This document shows positions 12,356 to 20,423 of a DNA stretch of 47,269 nt, piece after piece (within the stretch, counting starts at the first letter, position 1; every line of letters starts with the position of its first letter). The notes beneath the pieces were generated by a model. The model saw nothing but the letters and a program-made list of their open reading frames with translations. It was not told the DNA's origin and searched no databases. Made by a program: the position numbers and the translations under genes. Origin of the DNA: a bacterium (GTDB taxonomy: Bacteria; Patescibacteriota; Microgenomatia; UBA12405); assembly GCA_021817905.1 (NCBI GenBank), contig JAKAFM010000007.1, forward strand, positions 1-47,269. The letters run 5' to 3'.

Positions 12356-13260
12356 ACTTTTTTTCGTACGGTTGCATGTCCAAACCTACGGATTAATGTC
12401 CCATCTGGCGCCGACGCCCCGGCTAAAATTTTCCATTCCACTCCACGTTCCCTTATTTCATCCTCCGACTGCATAAATTGATCTTCAGTTGCTTGAGTCA
12501 CTACTATTTTTCCGTGTAACTTCAACATTAAATAATTATGACCTTCCATCACACAATAAATAATTTCATGTTCACTCAACGAGCTTTCCAAATCATCTTG
12601 CGAAACTATTTCATGCCAACCGTTAGCTTGTCCGTGTTCGCTTGCCAGCCACACTCCGGCCTCATCTGCATCTAATTGAACCGTCACCAAATCGTGAGGC
12701 TGACTCCACACCAACGGCTGTGTCAAATCTCGGCTGATAATATTACTAATAGGAACATCTCCTGGACTATTCACTCCATACGTAAAACCCAGGGCTGCCT
12801 GCTGCGCATAAATATTACATTTATACCTTGTTGTCATGGTTCCATCGGCATTTTTATGATCGGTTGACCACCGGTCAACCTTCACTACCTTTCCATTATC
12901 TTGAGCTTGCACCGCAAAAAATTGCAATACCGTTATCGCTTTTTCCTCTGGATCATCAATATCGGCAAAATGCTGTAATTGTTTAGTAGTCGGAGTAAAA
13001 AGAGCGTTTGTCTCACGGTACCAGGCATCTTTTAGTGATTGGATTTTTGGCATCAGCTTCATTCGAAAGGTATTCCACGCTTCAATTGCCGCCCGCCTTC
13101 CGGATTCAAGTTTTCCAACTGTCTTAGCCTCACCAAATGGTTGATTCGGAACTGCCTGAGCCGAGCCTCCACAGGCGGCCAACAAAGCCCCTGTTACTGT
13201 CACCCCCGTCCCTATCAAAAAAGTTCTTCGACTCATCGCCGATTTATTATCCATTCCCAT
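12352..13260 (-). CDS. Tat-exported lipoprotein, unknown function
   Basis: The N-terminus MGMDNKSAMSRRTFLIGTGVTVTGALLAACGGS combines a twin-arginine motif (SRRTFL) with a lipobox (LLAAC, Cys about residue 30). The 302-aa protein should therefore be folded before export and then lipid-anchored. The mature domain has aromatic and charged stretches but no motif I recognise. TAGAAT lies 6 nt before the ATG (leaderless type). A Tat substrate implies tatA/tatC elsewhere in the genome; none is in the window. Confidence 0.7.
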   Translation of the reverse strand: MGMDNKSAMSRRTFLIGTGVTVTGALLAACGGSAQAVPNQPFGEAKTVGKLESGRRAAIEAWNTFRMKLMPKIQSLKDAWYRETNALFTPTTKQLQHFADIDDPEEKAITVLQFFAVQAQDNGKVVKVDRWSTDHKNADGTMTTRYKCNIYAQQAALGFTYGVNSPGDVPISNIISRDLTQPLVWSQPHDLVTVQLDADEAGVWLASEHGQANGWHEIVSQDDLESSLSEHEIIYCVMEGHNYLMLKLHGKIVVTQATEDQFMQSEDEIRERGVEWKILAGASAPDGTLIRRFGHATVRKKV

Positions 13261-13269
13261 AAATCTATT

Positions 13270-14586
13270 CTACAACTCAGGTACCGGAAATCGGGAACAC
13301 AATTCTTCAACCTCTTTCTTGATCCCACTCAGTTGCTTATCACCTTCAATCTTTTTCAAAAACTCACTCAAATAACTATTACGTTGAAGCTTATCTTCAG
13401 GCAAAGCAACTATACCAACCCGCTCAACAACCTTCAGTATCCATCCACCAATCAATTTCATTTCTGTTTCTTTCATCCCCCGAACGGTCAAAGCTTGCGT
13501 CCCCATTCTAATCCCCGAAGGATAAAAAGGTGAAGCCGTCTCGTTTGGCACCGCATTACGGTTAACTATAATCCCGGCTGCCTCCAACGCCCAAGCCACA
13601 AACCACCCAGAGCTTGCCGAAGGGCGCAAATCCACTAAGACCAAATGTTTATCAGTTCCCCCACTTACAACATCCAACCCCCCATCCAAAAGTACCCCTG
13701 CCAACGCTCTCGCATTAACCACTGTTTGCATTGCATACTTTTTAAACTCATCAGTCTTAGTTTTTTCCAATGCCACCGCAATCCCGGCTATCGTATGCAG
13801 ATGAGGTCCCCCCTGAATTCCTGGAATAATTGAAGAGTCAATCGCCTCTCCTAGTTCTTTTTTTGAAAAAATAATTGCTCCCCGTGGACCCCGCAAGGTC
13901 TTATGTGTTGTCATCGTTACCACATCAGCAAATTCAAACGGACTTTTGACTGCCCCGGCGCTAATCAACCCCGCCTCGTGAGCCACATCCGCCATAAAAT
14001 AGGCACCAACCTTATGAGCAATCAGCGCCAACCGCTGGTAATCAATTTCCCGTGGGTAAGCAGTTCCCCCGCTTATCATTAATTTTGGCTTAAATTCTTC
14101 AGCCTGCTTTTCAATTGCCTCATAATCAAGTAGTCTTGTTTCTGGATTAAGTTTATAAAAAGCCACCGAATAAATTTTAGATACCAAAGTCACCTTTTTA
14201 TCACCTACTTGCCATCCATGCGACAAATGCCCTCCGTCAGGCAAAAACATTGACATAATCCGATCACCAACATCTAATAAGGCGTTATAGACCGCCAAAT
14301 TAGCCTCAGAACCCGAATGTGGCTGAACGTTAACCGACCATGCCTTAGAATCAAGTCCAAAGGCCTCCAATGCCCGGTTTCGGGCCAAATCTTCAACCTG
14401 ATCAATAATTTTGTTGCCCTGATAATAACGTCTATTTGGATACCCCTCGGCATATTTATGCATCAGCACCGATCCTACCGCCCGTCTGACCTCATCGTAA
14501 GTATAATTCTCCGACGGAATCATCATTAAAGTTTTCTTTTGCCGTTCGGTTTCCTGACTAATCAAATCAAAAATGCTGCTATCCAT
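13270..14586 (-). CDS. glyA: Serine hydroxymethyltransferase
   Basis: This PLP enzyme converts serine plus THF to glycine plus 5,10-methylene-THF, the one-carbon donor for ThyX nearby. It has the normal length (438 aa) and the PLP-lysine motif TMTTHKTLRGPRG. It also shows the N-terminal SENYTYDEVRRAVGSVLMHKYAEGYPNRRYYQGN block and the C-terminal IRMGTQALTVRGM block. A TAAGAT hexamer lies 6 nt before the ATG, within the end of the small upstream gene. Position beside tmk, thyX and dcd fits thymidylate synthesis. Confidence 0.96.
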   Translation of the reverse strand: MDSSIFDLISQETERQKKTLMMIPSENYTYDEVRRAVGSVLMHKYAEGYPNRRYYQGNKIIDQVEDLARNRALEAFGLDSKAWSVNVQPHSGSEANLAVYNALLDVGDRIMSMFLPDGGHLSHGWQVGDKKVTLVSKIYSVAFYKLNPETRLLDYEAIEKQAEEFKPKLMISGGTAYPREIDYQRLALIAHKVGAYFMADVAHEAGLISAGAVKSPFEFADVVTMTTHKTLRGPRGAIIFSKKELGEAIDSSIIPGIQGGPHLHTIAGIAVALEKTKTDEFKKYAMQTVVNARALAGVLLDGGLDVVSGGTDKHLVLVDLRPSASSGWFVAWALEAAGIIVNRNAVPNETASPFYPSGIRMGTQALTVRGMKETEMKLIGGWILKVVERVGIVALPEDKLQRNSYLSEFLKKIEGDKQLSGIKKEVEELCSRFPVPEL

Positions 14587-14590
14587 CCGT

Positions 14591-14821
14591 TTATCTTAGC
14601 ATAGATTTATCTGGCGTTATTTCTCTTCTTAACACACCGGGTCCTGGATGACCAACTTCTTCAATATGATCGAGTTTGTCCTTCTCTTCCTCAACTCTCG
14701 AATCATGTTCTCTATCTTGTTTAGCTGCAATTCTAGCATTTTCATCCTGTATTAACCTATAGGCTTTCTCTGACGCATCAGCATCAGGCCTAGTTTTCCG
14801 AATAATAGTAAATCTTCCCAT
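14591..14821 (-). CDS. Small charged protein, 76 aa
   Basis: Unknown. It is strongly charged and probably helical (ASEKAYRLIQDENARIAAKQDREHDSRVEEEKDKL), with a Gly/Pro turn and a basic end. No signal peptide. TATACT lies 8 nt before the ATG. The stop is 4 nt before the glyA ATG, so the glyA -10 box lies inside this gene's end, and the two may also be co-transcribed. Confidence 0.6.
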   Translation of the reverse strand: MGRFTIIRKTRPDADASEKAYRLIQDENARIAAKQDREHDSRVEEEKDKLDHIEEVGHPGPGVLRREITPDKSMLR

Positions 14822-14891
14822 ATGCCACCAGTATATATTTACCCAGTAAATATGTCAATTGCTACTAATAAATCGTTACCTATCTACCTAA

Positions 14892-15116
14892 TCAACCGGT
14901 AGTAATCAACGCACAAAATCCGACATCCCCTCCTTCACTTCTCACCCGTTGCCTTTCATCTGGGTCCAATGATTCAAGATCGAGACTTACCAGAGTCGTC
15001 CTACCACCGGGATATGAAATAAAAGCAATATCTAATCCAAGAATAATCTTGTCACTGTTTGCCGACGGATGAACTAATTGCGGATGTGCCAAATCAACAA
15101 GATGATCTTTACCCAT
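14892..15116 (-). CDS. Small hypothetical protein, 74 aa
   Basis: Unknown. The sequence MGKDHLVDLAHPQLVHPSANSDKIILGLDIAFISYPGGRT looks like a compact beta-rich domain, followed by an acidic/basic helix (LESLDPDERQRVRSEGG). TATAAT lies 9 nt before the ATG. It sits between tmk and the small gene before glyA on the same strand. Confidence 0.55.
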   Translation of the reverse strand: MGKDHLVDLAHPQLVHPSANSDKIILGLDIAFISYPGGRTTLVSLDLESLDPDERQRVRSEGGDVGFCALITTG

Positions 15117-15134
15117 AATAAACCGATTATAGCA

Positions 15135-15761
15135 TCAATCTTTTATAATTCTTCTTCTTATCAATTCGTAAACCACCTCATCAAAAATTTCTTCCTTGCT
15201 CTTGCTCGCATCCACCACTACACATTTTTCCTTATCATTGCCAGCTAAACGTAAATATTCTTGCCTCACCTTTTGCAATTTTTGCACCTTTTCAAATATC
15301 GTCCGTTCATCCCCCCGTTTATGTAATCGGTCCAAAGCCAGCCGGGGATCAACATCCAACAATACTTGAAAATCGGGCTTTCGGATCAATGGCAATTGCA
15401 TCGCTTCGAAATAATCCGCCCGTCCTTCTATTCCCCCATAAGCAATGGTCGACCACCAGTAGCGATCACAAACTACCGCCTCTCTCCGTTCCAAAGCCGG
15501 AACAATAACCCTTTGAGTATGGTCAACCCGGTCTGCCACAAATAAAAGTTGTAACGCTATTGGATCCAAAGTTGCCCGCCCATTAACAATGGTCTCAATC
15601 ATTACCCCCGCCACTCCATCTCGGGTGTGTTCCTGGGTATAAAGTGTTCTTATCCCTTTACTAATTAAATACCTCACCATCATCTCTGACTGCGTACTTT
15701 TGGTACTTCCATCAAGTCCCTCATACACCAAAAATGTTCCCATTTCTTTACTTTCCGACAT
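15135..15761 (-). CDS. tmk: Thymidylate kinase
   Basis: It phosphorylates dTMP to dTDP. The 208-aa protein has the P-loop in the modified form EGLDGSTKSTQSEMM, the DR(Y/W) motif VCDRYWWSTIAYGG, and the lid region DRLHKRGDERTIFEK. The P-loop reads GLDGSTKST where most Tmk have GxDGxGKST; the lysine and following Ser/Thr are kept. TAAACT lies 7 nt before the ATG. It is divergent from the fused thyX gene. Confidence 0.9.
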   Translation of the reverse strand: MSESKEMGTFLVYEGLDGSTKSTQSEMMVRYLISKGIRTLYTQEHTRDGVAGVMIETIVNGRATLDPIALQLLFVADRVDHTQRVIVPALERREAVVCDRYWWSTIAYGGIEGRADYFEAMQLPLIRKPDFQVLLDVDPRLALDRLHKRGDERTIFEKVQKLQKVRQEYLRLAGNDKEKCVVVDASKSKEEIFDEVVYELIRRRIIKD

Positions 15762-15817
15762 TTGACCGAGTTTAAATCATTACTTCATCTTGTCAACTAA
15801 TCAAAACTGGAGTATTA

Positions 15818-15838
15818 ATGAGTAACCAAAAAAAATGA
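15818..15838 (+). other. Six-codon upstream reading frame coupled to thyX
   Basis: ATG at 15818 opens a frame of six codons (MSNQKK) that ends in TGA overlapping the thyX ATG (ATGA). A GGAG motif lies about 6 nt before it. The last codons form a run of eight A residues. One inserted A in the transcript would fuse the frame to ThyX. This could be a coupling leader peptide or chance. Confidence 0.35.
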
Positions 15839-17418
15839 ACCAATCCGAACAATGTCAGCAAATAGTAAATAACTACCTAGAATTAGGTGCTAATTTTCAA
15901 AAACCACCCGAAGCCAAGCTTGTTCTAATTTCCCAAACCATCGACCCCGCCAAACCCGTCAGTCCCCAGGATATCGTTATCTCCGCTACTATTCAATGCC
16001 GTTCCCCTGGTCGTGCCAGAATGATTCCCCGTGGATCCGAACAGCAACATCTTGCCCAAGACACCCTTGACCAAGGACATTTCACCACCCGAATGCATCT
16101 TTCCACTACCTTCCTCCTTGACTGTACTCGTAGTCTTGTCCACGAAGTCTTCCATTCCCAACCCTATCATAATTCTGAACAGCAAAGTCAACGCACCGTT
16201 CCCGCTACCATTGACCATGTTCTTATTCCCGACAATATAACTGCCACCCAAAAAGACTTCTTCCTTCATGCCATCGAAGACAATTTCACTACCTATACCC
16301 ACCTTAGCAAAATGCTCAAACCGGTTGCCGAAAAACTCTACCGCCTGCGAGTCGGACAAAGTCGATTTTCTGCCACCGAAAGAACTGGACAACTTCCAAA
16401 AGTAACCAATGAAATCGCCATTGAAGCAGCCCGTTATGCCTTACCTATTGGCCAAAGAACCACACTTTTCCACACAGTCAACCACATCACCCTTCTTCGG
16501 TTATTTCGAGAAAGTCAACAGGATTACGTTACTGATGAAGGTCGTCACCTCATCGGCCAAATGATCACCGAAGTTATCAAAAAGTACCCTAATTTTATTG
16601 ACGATCTCCGACTTCCCACGGGTCGCCAAAAAGTTGACTACCATCCCGCTGAAATTCATCATCAAAAAGAAAACTTTGATCAATCACTCGCCGGTCACTA
16701 TTCCAAATTAACCAGTATCACCCCTCACGCTTCCGAAATACTACACCACGCTGCCACGCAGGCCCGTGGTCAAGAGATATCCACCCTCGACCTGCTTAAT
16801 CCCGCTCTCAACCCTTACTTAACCGATCTTTACAATGACGGCATGCACGACCCAGTTACCAAAAGTTTACGTACAGTTACCCTCGGATTCAATTCTATCT
16901 ATTCTCATTCCGGTCATTCCCAAGAGCAGCGCCACCGGGGTGTTTCCAATACCCATCCACCTATTGCTGGTACTTATGACGGTCAGCCTGACTATCAAAT
17001 ACCCCTCATTATTCAAAACGACCCTCTAACGCTTGAATATTATCAAAACGCTATGACAACATTATATGCCAACGTTCAACACGCTCTCGAACTTGGTATT
17101 ACACCAGAAATTGCCTATTTATTATTACCCAACGCCACTTCTATCCGTGTCAGCGAACAAACCGATTTACTCGATTTTCTTAATCTCGATGTGCAACGAG
17201 TCTGCAATCTCGCCCAAAACGAAATCGCCAGAAGTACTATTGACAAAGCAATTCAAGTTCATCAGTATCTCCCCGAATCCAGACAACTATTTCAGGCTCC
17301 ATGTGTCATCCGTAAAAATGCCTCCCTTAGTCCCCGATGTCCCTATGGTACTCGATATTGCGGACAGCCCGTCTACAATTGGACCATTACCGAATTTCAA
17401 GAACGTCGCCTTTATTAG
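15835..17418 (+). CDS. thyX: Fused tandem ThyX-type (FAD-dependent) thymidylate synthase
   Basis: ThyX makes dTMP from dUMP using methylene-THF, FAD and NADPH. Ordinary ThyX is about 220 aa; this protein has 527 aa and two ThyX-like halves. Half 1 (about 60-260) keeps the His of GHFTT, the S-x-R of the dUMP site (S118, R120), EAAR (R200) and TVN, but has HSQ where the RHR motif should be. Half 2 (about 330-500) keeps RHR (366-368) and AQNEI, but lacks S-x-R and has Tyr428 for the EAAR arginine. ThyX active sites form between subunits, so one complete site could arise from the two halves. Alignment is by eye. A C-terminal extension has three cysteines. Confidence 0.8.
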   Translation: MNQSEQCQQIVNNYLELGANFQKPPEAKLVLISQTIDPAKPVSPQDIVISATIQCRSPGRARMIPRGSEQQHLAQDTLDQGHFTTRMHLSTTFLLDCTRSLVHEVFHSQPYHNSEQQSQRTVPATIDHVLIPDNITATQKDFFLHAIEDNFTTYTHLSKMLKPVAEKLYRLRVGQSRFSATERTGQLPKVTNEIAIEAARYALPIGQRTTLFHTVNHITLLRLFRESQQDYVTDEGRHLIGQMITEVIKKYPNFIDDLRLPTGRQKVDYHPAEIHHQKENFDQSLAGHYSKLTSITPHASEILHHAATQARGQEISTLDLLNPALNPYLTDLYNDGMHDPVTKSLRTVTLGFNSIYSHSGHSQEQRHRGVSNTHPPIAGTYDGQPDYQIPLIIQNDPLTLEYYQNAMTTLYANVQHALELGITPEIAYLLLPNATSIRVSEQTDLLDFLNLDVQRVCNLAQNEIARSTIDKAIQVHQYLPESRQLFQAPCVIRKNASLSPRCPYGTRYCGQPVYNWTITEFQERRLY

Positions 17419-17423
17419 CCAAA

Positions 17424-17981
17424 TTATTTATAATTCTTCCACATCAAACTGGCAGTTGGCCCCATTTGGCCTTTATATTTACTTCCCAGTTTCTGACTTC
17501 CGTAAGGGAATTCCGCTCTCGTCTTAGTTTCCATAAACATCATTTGCGCAATTTTCATCTCTGCATATAGTCTTATGGGTAATCTTGATACATTTGCCAT
17601 TTCCAGTGTTGCTTGACCTTCAAATCCAGGGTCAAAAAATCCTGCCGTTGCATGGATTACCAACCCCAATCTTCCCAAACTACTTTTGCCATTGATTTGT
17701 CCTACCATTTGATCACTAAATGTAAAAATTTCCATCGACGATCCTAAAATAAATTCCCCAGGATGCAACACAAATCCCTTATCTCCAATAATGACCTCTC
17801 TGGATACATCCTGTTTTTCCCGAACATCTATCACTGCCGCTTCATAATTATCAAACACTAATACTCGATTCATCAACCGCATATCATAACTCGAAGGTTG
17901 AAGTAGATTTTCGTCAAAGGGACTAATCCCGATCTGTTTATCCTCCAGTGCTTTCTTGATATCTCGGTCAGAAAAAATCAT
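17424..17981 (-). CDS. dcd: dCTP deaminase (possibly bifunctional)
   Basis: It converts dCTP to dUTP, feeding dUMP to ThyX. The 185-aa protein matches Dcd: QPSSYDMRL near residue 28, GKSSLGRLGLVIHATAGFFDPGFEGQATLEM (conserved Arg, His and the catalytic Glu of this loop), and IAQMMFME with an aromatic C-terminus. Whether it also hydrolyses dUTP, as some Dcd do, cannot be told. TATCTT lies 6 nt before the ATG. It is convergent with thyX, with 5 nt between the ends. Confidence 0.95.
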   Translation of the reverse strand: MIFSDRDIKKALEDKQIGISPFDENLLQPSSYDMRLMNRVLVFDNYEAAVIDVREKQDVSREVIIGDKGFVLHPGEFILGSSMEIFTFSDQMVGQINGKSSLGRLGLVIHATAGFFDPGFEGQATLEMANVSRLPIRLYAEMKIAQMMFMETKTRAEFPYGSQKLGSKYKGQMGPTASLMWKNYK

Positions 17982-18023
17982 TGTCCTAAGATATCACACC
18001 TAACTACTTAACTACCAGACCTG

Positions 18024-18776
18024 TTATTGCAATTCAAACACCACCGTCACTTGTTTAAGCATCACTGTTCCACCAGGAACTAACGGCACTCCTCCGCCCC
18101 CCATTCCTTTTTCCATTCCCATCCCATAGTTGACTGGATTTTGAATCGTCACTCCTTCAGTCACACTCAAAATCTTTCCCAACTTCAATCCTCCAGTACT
18201 TGCCATTTCTGTCGCCTTTGTTCTGGCATCTTTAATGGCATCATCAATTAGACTATTAGATACCTCCGACGAATCATTAACACTAAAATTCGGTCCATAA
18301 ACATTATTAGCTCCCGAGGCAGCCAACAGTGCCGCCAAATCAGAGACCTTGCTCACGTCACGTAGAGTAATATCCACTGAATTATTAACCGACCATTGCC
18401 CCGGACGCATCTTTTGTCGCCCGTTATCATAATATTGCTCCTGATTTTGGTAATAACTTAAATTTTGCGTTTTTATATCTTCATCCTTAATACCAAATTT
18501 CTTTAATGCTTCCAACAAAGCTTCTGTTTTTGCATTGACTTCTTTAATTGCTGCTTCCTTGTCATCCATCACCGCTCCAATCCCAGCGCTAAACGTTGCC
18601 AATTGACTGACTTGACTGGTTCTGGCTTCACCAACAACCGTTACCGTCCGTCCTGGAACCGTTTGGATACTTCCCCAATTCATCCGACTCCACGGCATAA
18701 TTCTTACCCCTACCAATAATACCAACCCCAAAACAGTCGACGCCACAATAACCAGCTTTACAGACAGTGATTTCAT
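18024..18776 (-). CDS. SIMPL-domain (DUF541) protein, exported
   Basis: The 250-aa product has an N-terminal membrane segment or signal (SVKLVIVASTVLGLVLLVGV). The SIMPL/DUF541 domain follows: TVTVVGEARTSQVSQLATFSAGI, then IKTQNLSYYQNQEQY, DITLRDVSKVSDLAALLAASGANNVYGPNFSV and DDAIKDARTKATEMAS. Bacterial members are periplasmic or outer-face proteins tied to stress tolerance, with no known chemistry. Start context TAGCAT with a 7-nt gap is weak. Confidence 0.85.
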   Translation of the reverse strand: MKSLSVKLVIVASTVLGLVLLVGVRIMPWSRMNWGSIQTVPGRTVTVVGEARTSQVSQLATFSAGIGAVMDDKEAAIKEVNAKTEALLEALKKFGIKDEDIKTQNLSYYQNQEQYYDNGRQKMRPGQWSVNNSVDITLRDVSKVSDLAALLAASGANNVYGPNFSVNDSSEVSNSLIDDAIKDARTKATEMASTGGLKLGKILSVTEGVTIQNPVNYGMGMEKGMGGGGVPLVPGGTVMLKQVTVVFELQ

Positions 18777-18811
18777 CTACTTAATGCTACCACAAATACC
18801 CCACCACTTGT

Positions 18812-19054
18812 TTAAATATTTTCTCCATCTGGATAGATGCGAGAACTAAAAGCCGACACCAACCGCATGCTCCTTAACTCAGGTCCAACCGCAGAATATC
18901 TGCAATCAACCCCATCCCGTAATCCATCACCCACAACTACCACACACCTTTGCCCCAACCATTTACAATAATTTTTACCATCATCAGTCCTTCGGACAGT
19001 TACAACCTCCTGCGTTCCATCTCCGCGTTTCACCATCTCGCAAATATAGCTCAT
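18812..19054 (-). CDS. Small hypothetical protein, 80 aa
   Basis: Unknown. MSYICEMVKRGDGTQEVVTVRRTDDGKNYCKWLGQRCVVVVGDG has three cysteines and a beta-rich pattern. I start it at the inner ATG because TAGAAT lies 8 nt upstream; the track's start (19099) would take in that promoter-like stretch and overlap the end of the upstream small gene. No signal peptide. Confidence 0.5.
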   Translation of the reverse strand: MSYICEMVKRGDGTQEVVTVRRTDDGKNYCKWLGQRCVVVVGDGLRDGVDCRYSAVGPELRSMRLVSAFSSRIYPDGENI

Positions 19055-19091
19055 CGAGCGATATTCTATACCAAAAATACTAACCAGACAA

Positions 19092-19244
19092 TCAGTCAAT
19101 CCTGATTATCTGGTTTCCATAAACCACTCTTGTTTTTTCTCTCCGATCATTACTCTTATGGCGTTTAATCGCATATCGATAATCTTGATCATACCCCTCA
19201 TTTCCATCATCATAATCATGATAATAATGCTTTTGCTTGGCCAT
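19092..19244 (-). CDS. Small Tyr/His/Asp-rich protein, 50 aa (below ORF-track cut-off)
   Basis: An ATG frame reads MAKQKHYYHDYDDGNEGYDQ, continues with a basic segment (IKRHKSNDRREKTRVVYG) and ends in TGA at 19092. GAGGAG lies 6 nt before the start, one of the few clear Shine-Dalgarno sequences here. The acidic-aromatic head and basic tail suggest binding to nucleic acid or another protein, but function is unknown. Confidence 0.6.
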   Translation of the reverse strand: MAKQKHYYHDYDDGNEGYDQDYRYAIKRHKSNDRREKTRVVYGNQIIRID

Positions 19245-19323
19245 ATCGTACTCCTCTACATTAAACTTTTAACGATTATCAATTAAGACTAAATCCCTCA
19301 TCTGAAAAGAAACTGAGAACGCC

Positions 19324-20340
19324 TCAACTACTCCAATCAATTTTTACTTTACACTGCGAACAAATGGTCTCATTAGATTTAACTTCTGCACCACACAAGG
19401 GACAAAAATACTTACCATTCTCTTTTTTAGTCGGCGTCACATAAACCTCATTTCCCACCATTCTCATTCTATAGCTTTCAATCCCGCTAACGCCTCCAAC
19501 TCCATGATTACCCGCTGCCCGAACCGGAAATCCTTCCCGTCTTAAAACTTGGTAAAACACTTTCTGGTTCCCCTTAGATTCTTCCCGAGCAATTTTGACC
19601 GCTCGTAAAGCTTCTCTCTCGTGTCCAACCATTGCTTTGTTTTCTAAAAATTTCCAAACGTCTTCCATTTCCGGCATCAATTCCCGACATTTTTCCAACC
19701 ATTTTTTTTCTTCCAACCTAAATCCAATCGGCTGACATCGCAGCGATTCTATATCAGTTACACCTTCCATACTTTTACCACCTTGTTGTAATAACAGCTT
19801 TCCCAAACTCAAACATTGCTCTTGACTCCACTGAATTACTAAAGCTTCAGCATCCATATCATAGTCATCACCAATTTTATTTCCACGAACAATGTTAAGC
19901 CTCCCTTCAGGATAATAGGCATCTTTGGCACTTATCCAAAAAAGTAAATCATAGCCCTTATCAACCAAGGCATATTCGTTACGAGTTGCTTCGTATTCAG
20001 CCTCAGCATGGGGATCATAATTAGGATTTATTTCCACATCTGCCACCCCATTTTTTGACTTCATTTTATACGAAGTCGTCCGTGCCAAATCATCGCCAAT
20101 ATTCCAGTTTTCAATCACTGCCTTAGCAATTTCTTCATCAGTCATTGAATTCAAATTAACGATCTTTTTGTCGGGGCTTGTTGCTCTTTTTCGTACCACT
20201 ACCGATTCAGCTCTTGGCGCTGGCAATTGCAATGGGTTATAAACCGGTTCTGAAATCGACATCGCCGTCCGCATCACTACCAACACCACCGGGTTAACGC
20301 TAACTTTTTGCTGACTAATATCAATTTCGATTCTATTCAT
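19324..20340 (-). CDS. Hypothetical protein with C-terminal zinc ribbon, 338 aa
   Basis: I do not recognise the main domain. The C-terminus holds a zinc ribbon (YFCPLCGAEV...ICSQCK, four cysteines). The start is the ATG at 20340 (MNRIEIDI), five codons inside the track's TTG start. It follows the nrdR-nrdJ-adenosyltransferase operon on the same strand and lies directly behind a candidate cobalamin riboswitch, so a link to B12 or ribonucleotide reduction is possible by context only. Confidence 0.6.
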   Translation of the reverse strand: MNRIEIDISQQKVSVNPVVLVVMRTAMSISEPVYNPLQLPAPRAESVVVRKRATSPDKKIVNLNSMTDEEIAKAVIENWNIGDDLARTTSYKMKSKNGVADVEINPNYDPHAEAEYEATRNEYALVDKGYDLLFWISAKDAYYPEGRLNIVRGNKIGDDYDMDAEALVIQWSQEQCLSLGKLLLQQGGKSMEGVTDIESLRCQPIGFRLEEKKWLEKCRELMPEMEDVWKFLENKAMVGHEREALRAVKIAREESKGNQKVFYQVLRREGFPVRAAGNHGVGGVSGIESYRMRMVGNEVYVTPTKKENGKYFCPLCGAEVKSNETICSQCKVKIDWSS

Positions 20341-20362
20341 ACTCGTTGCTCGCAAGATTTTT

Positions 20363-20412
20363 GGCTCGGACTATCACCGTAGCGGCACTGTCAGGGAATT
20401 CCACCCTTGTTC
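20363..20412 (-). promoter_or_regulatory. Candidate compact cobalamin (B12) riboswitch
   Basis: Read on the minus strand, the leader of the zinc-ribbon gene contains AGGGTGGAATTCCCTGAC, then AGTGCCGCTACGGTGA, then AGTCCGAGCC. These match the conserved core of cobalamin riboswitches (GGTGxAAxTCC, the CxGxxCCGCxACxGT element, and a B12-box-like AGYCCGA). The element is only about 50-80 nt, shorter than most, and no upstream GGGAA box is clear. Its place just after an AdoCbl-dependent reductase and a cobalamin adenosyltransferase supports it. Confidence 0.5.
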
Positions 20413-20423
20413 TGATTAATTAC

